Assembly (NCBI GenBank): GCA_937862675.1
Contig: CALMEC010000285.1
Location: forward strand, 1-5,685
Direction of reading: 5' to 3'
Length of the DNA stretch: 5,685 nt
Origin: an uncultured Actinomycetes bacterium
GTDB lineage: Bacteria; Actinomycetota; Thermoleophilia; Miltoncostaeales; Miltoncostaeaceae
The position numbers and the translations under genes were made by a program. The notes under the pieces are model-generated. The model was not told the DNA's origin and did no database searches. It worked only from the letters and a program-made list of their open reading frames with translations. The stretch's first letter is position 1. Each line of letters begins with the position of its first letter. Shown here one piece after another: positions 5,379-5,685 of this stretch.

Positions 5379-5685
5379 GTTGGGCCAACCGGCGCCGAAT
5401 GGCATTGCGGACCTGCTCGACGAGGCGCGGTGGGGACTCGACTGGATGCTCCGATTGCATCCGGCTCCCGATCAGCTTTATCACCAGGTGGCCGATGATC
5501 GCGATCATTCGACGGGCTTTCGCCGGCCGCAAGATGAAACGGTCGACTATGGCTGGGGCAAAGGGAGCTACCGGCCGGCGTATTCGGCCGACGGCAAGCC
5601 CCAGGGGGTGATGCAATACAAAAGCGAGTCGGCCCGCGTCGCGCATCTGGCCGGCCGGTACGCCGCAGCGATGGGATTGTGTTAC
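5371..5685 (+). CDS. Glycoside hydrolase family 9 (cellulase-type) internal fragment
   Basis: This 105-residue segment, open at the window edge and in frame with upstream pta, resembles the early part of a GH9 (alpha/alpha)6-barrel domain. The marker is NGIADLLDEARWGLDWMLRL at 5398-5457, the hallmark 'NGIPDLLDEARW' region. It is followed by a YHQVADDRDH segment, DYGWGKGSYRPAY, a GKPQG stretch and LAGRYAAAM. GH9 enzymes are usually secreted endoglucanases or related beta-glucanases. The family's DAGD aspartates lie upstream of this region and the catalytic glutamate near the C-terminus, so neither is present. No start codon or signal peptide belongs to it. Composition (about 64% GC, GC3 about 73%) differs from the actinobacterial genes to the left, and the sequence style suggests a Bacteroidetes-, Verrucomicrobia- or Planctomycetes-like source, which I cannot confirm. 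Confidence 0.72.
   Translation, partial: MNSLGQPAPNGIADLLDEARWGLDWMLRLHPAPDQLYHQVADDRDHSTGFRRPQDETVDYGWGKGSYRPAYSADGKPQGVMQYKSESARVAHLAGRYAAAMGLCY

Noticed and set aside
4066..5646. Long minus-strand open frame (526 codons) opposite pta
   Set aside because: It is the antisense shadow of GC-rich pta, rich in His, Arg and Asp with no domain, and it crosses the chimeric junction, so its openness reflects base composition.
4042..5685. A genuine Pta-cellulase fusion enzyme
   Set aside because: Both halves lack their catalytic residues, cellular locations conflict, and composition changes sharply at the join; an artefact is far more likely.

Overview
The window looks like high-GC actinobacterial DNA, probably a Micrococcales or Microbacteriaceae-type organism. 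The evidence is GC-rich third codon positions, GTG start use, intrinsic terminators without T-tracts, a possible leaderless promoter, and actinobacterial families such as the Abhydrolase_9 membrane hydrolase and a two-part Pta with a DRTGG domain. The taxon is an inference from composition and protein families only.

Layout from left to right. Positions 1-510 hold no convincing full-length gene. They contain several short inverted repeats and one possible 19-codon ORF with a good ribosome binding site. A perfect 14-bp hairpin (511-548) ends a minus-strand TrmH/SpoU-family RNA 2'-O-methyltransferase gene (528-1163), whose stop codon lies inside the hairpin loop. A 279-bp divergent intergenic region follows. 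Next come two plus-strand genes only 21 bp apart, probably one operon: a CPBP-family intramembrane protease (1443-2114) and a five-helix membrane alpha/beta-hydrolase of the Abhydrolase_9 type (2136-3800). A 240-bp gap holds a perfect 30-bp palindrome (likely terminator), a second hairpin, and a putative promoter with ribosome binding site for the last gene. That gene is phosphate acetyltransferase (pta), starting at a GTG at 4042.

The main anomaly is at the right end. The pta reading frame is normal to about position 5370, just inside the catalytic PTA_PTB domain. It then switches, without a stop or frame change, into sequence resembling the catalytic domain of a glycoside hydrolase family 9 cellulase (about 5371-5685, open at the window edge). 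GC at third codon positions drops from about 87% to about 73% at the switch, codon choice changes, and an EcoRI site (GAATTC) lies within a few bases of it. The fused product would lack the Pta active site and both GH9 catalytic centres, so the most economical reading is an assembly or cloning chimera joining two organisms' DNA, not a natural fusion gene.

The intact part is otherwise ordinary chromosome: RNA modification, a membrane protease/hydrolase pair and acetate metabolism. I see no CRISPR, transposon, tRNA, rRNA or recognisable defence system.
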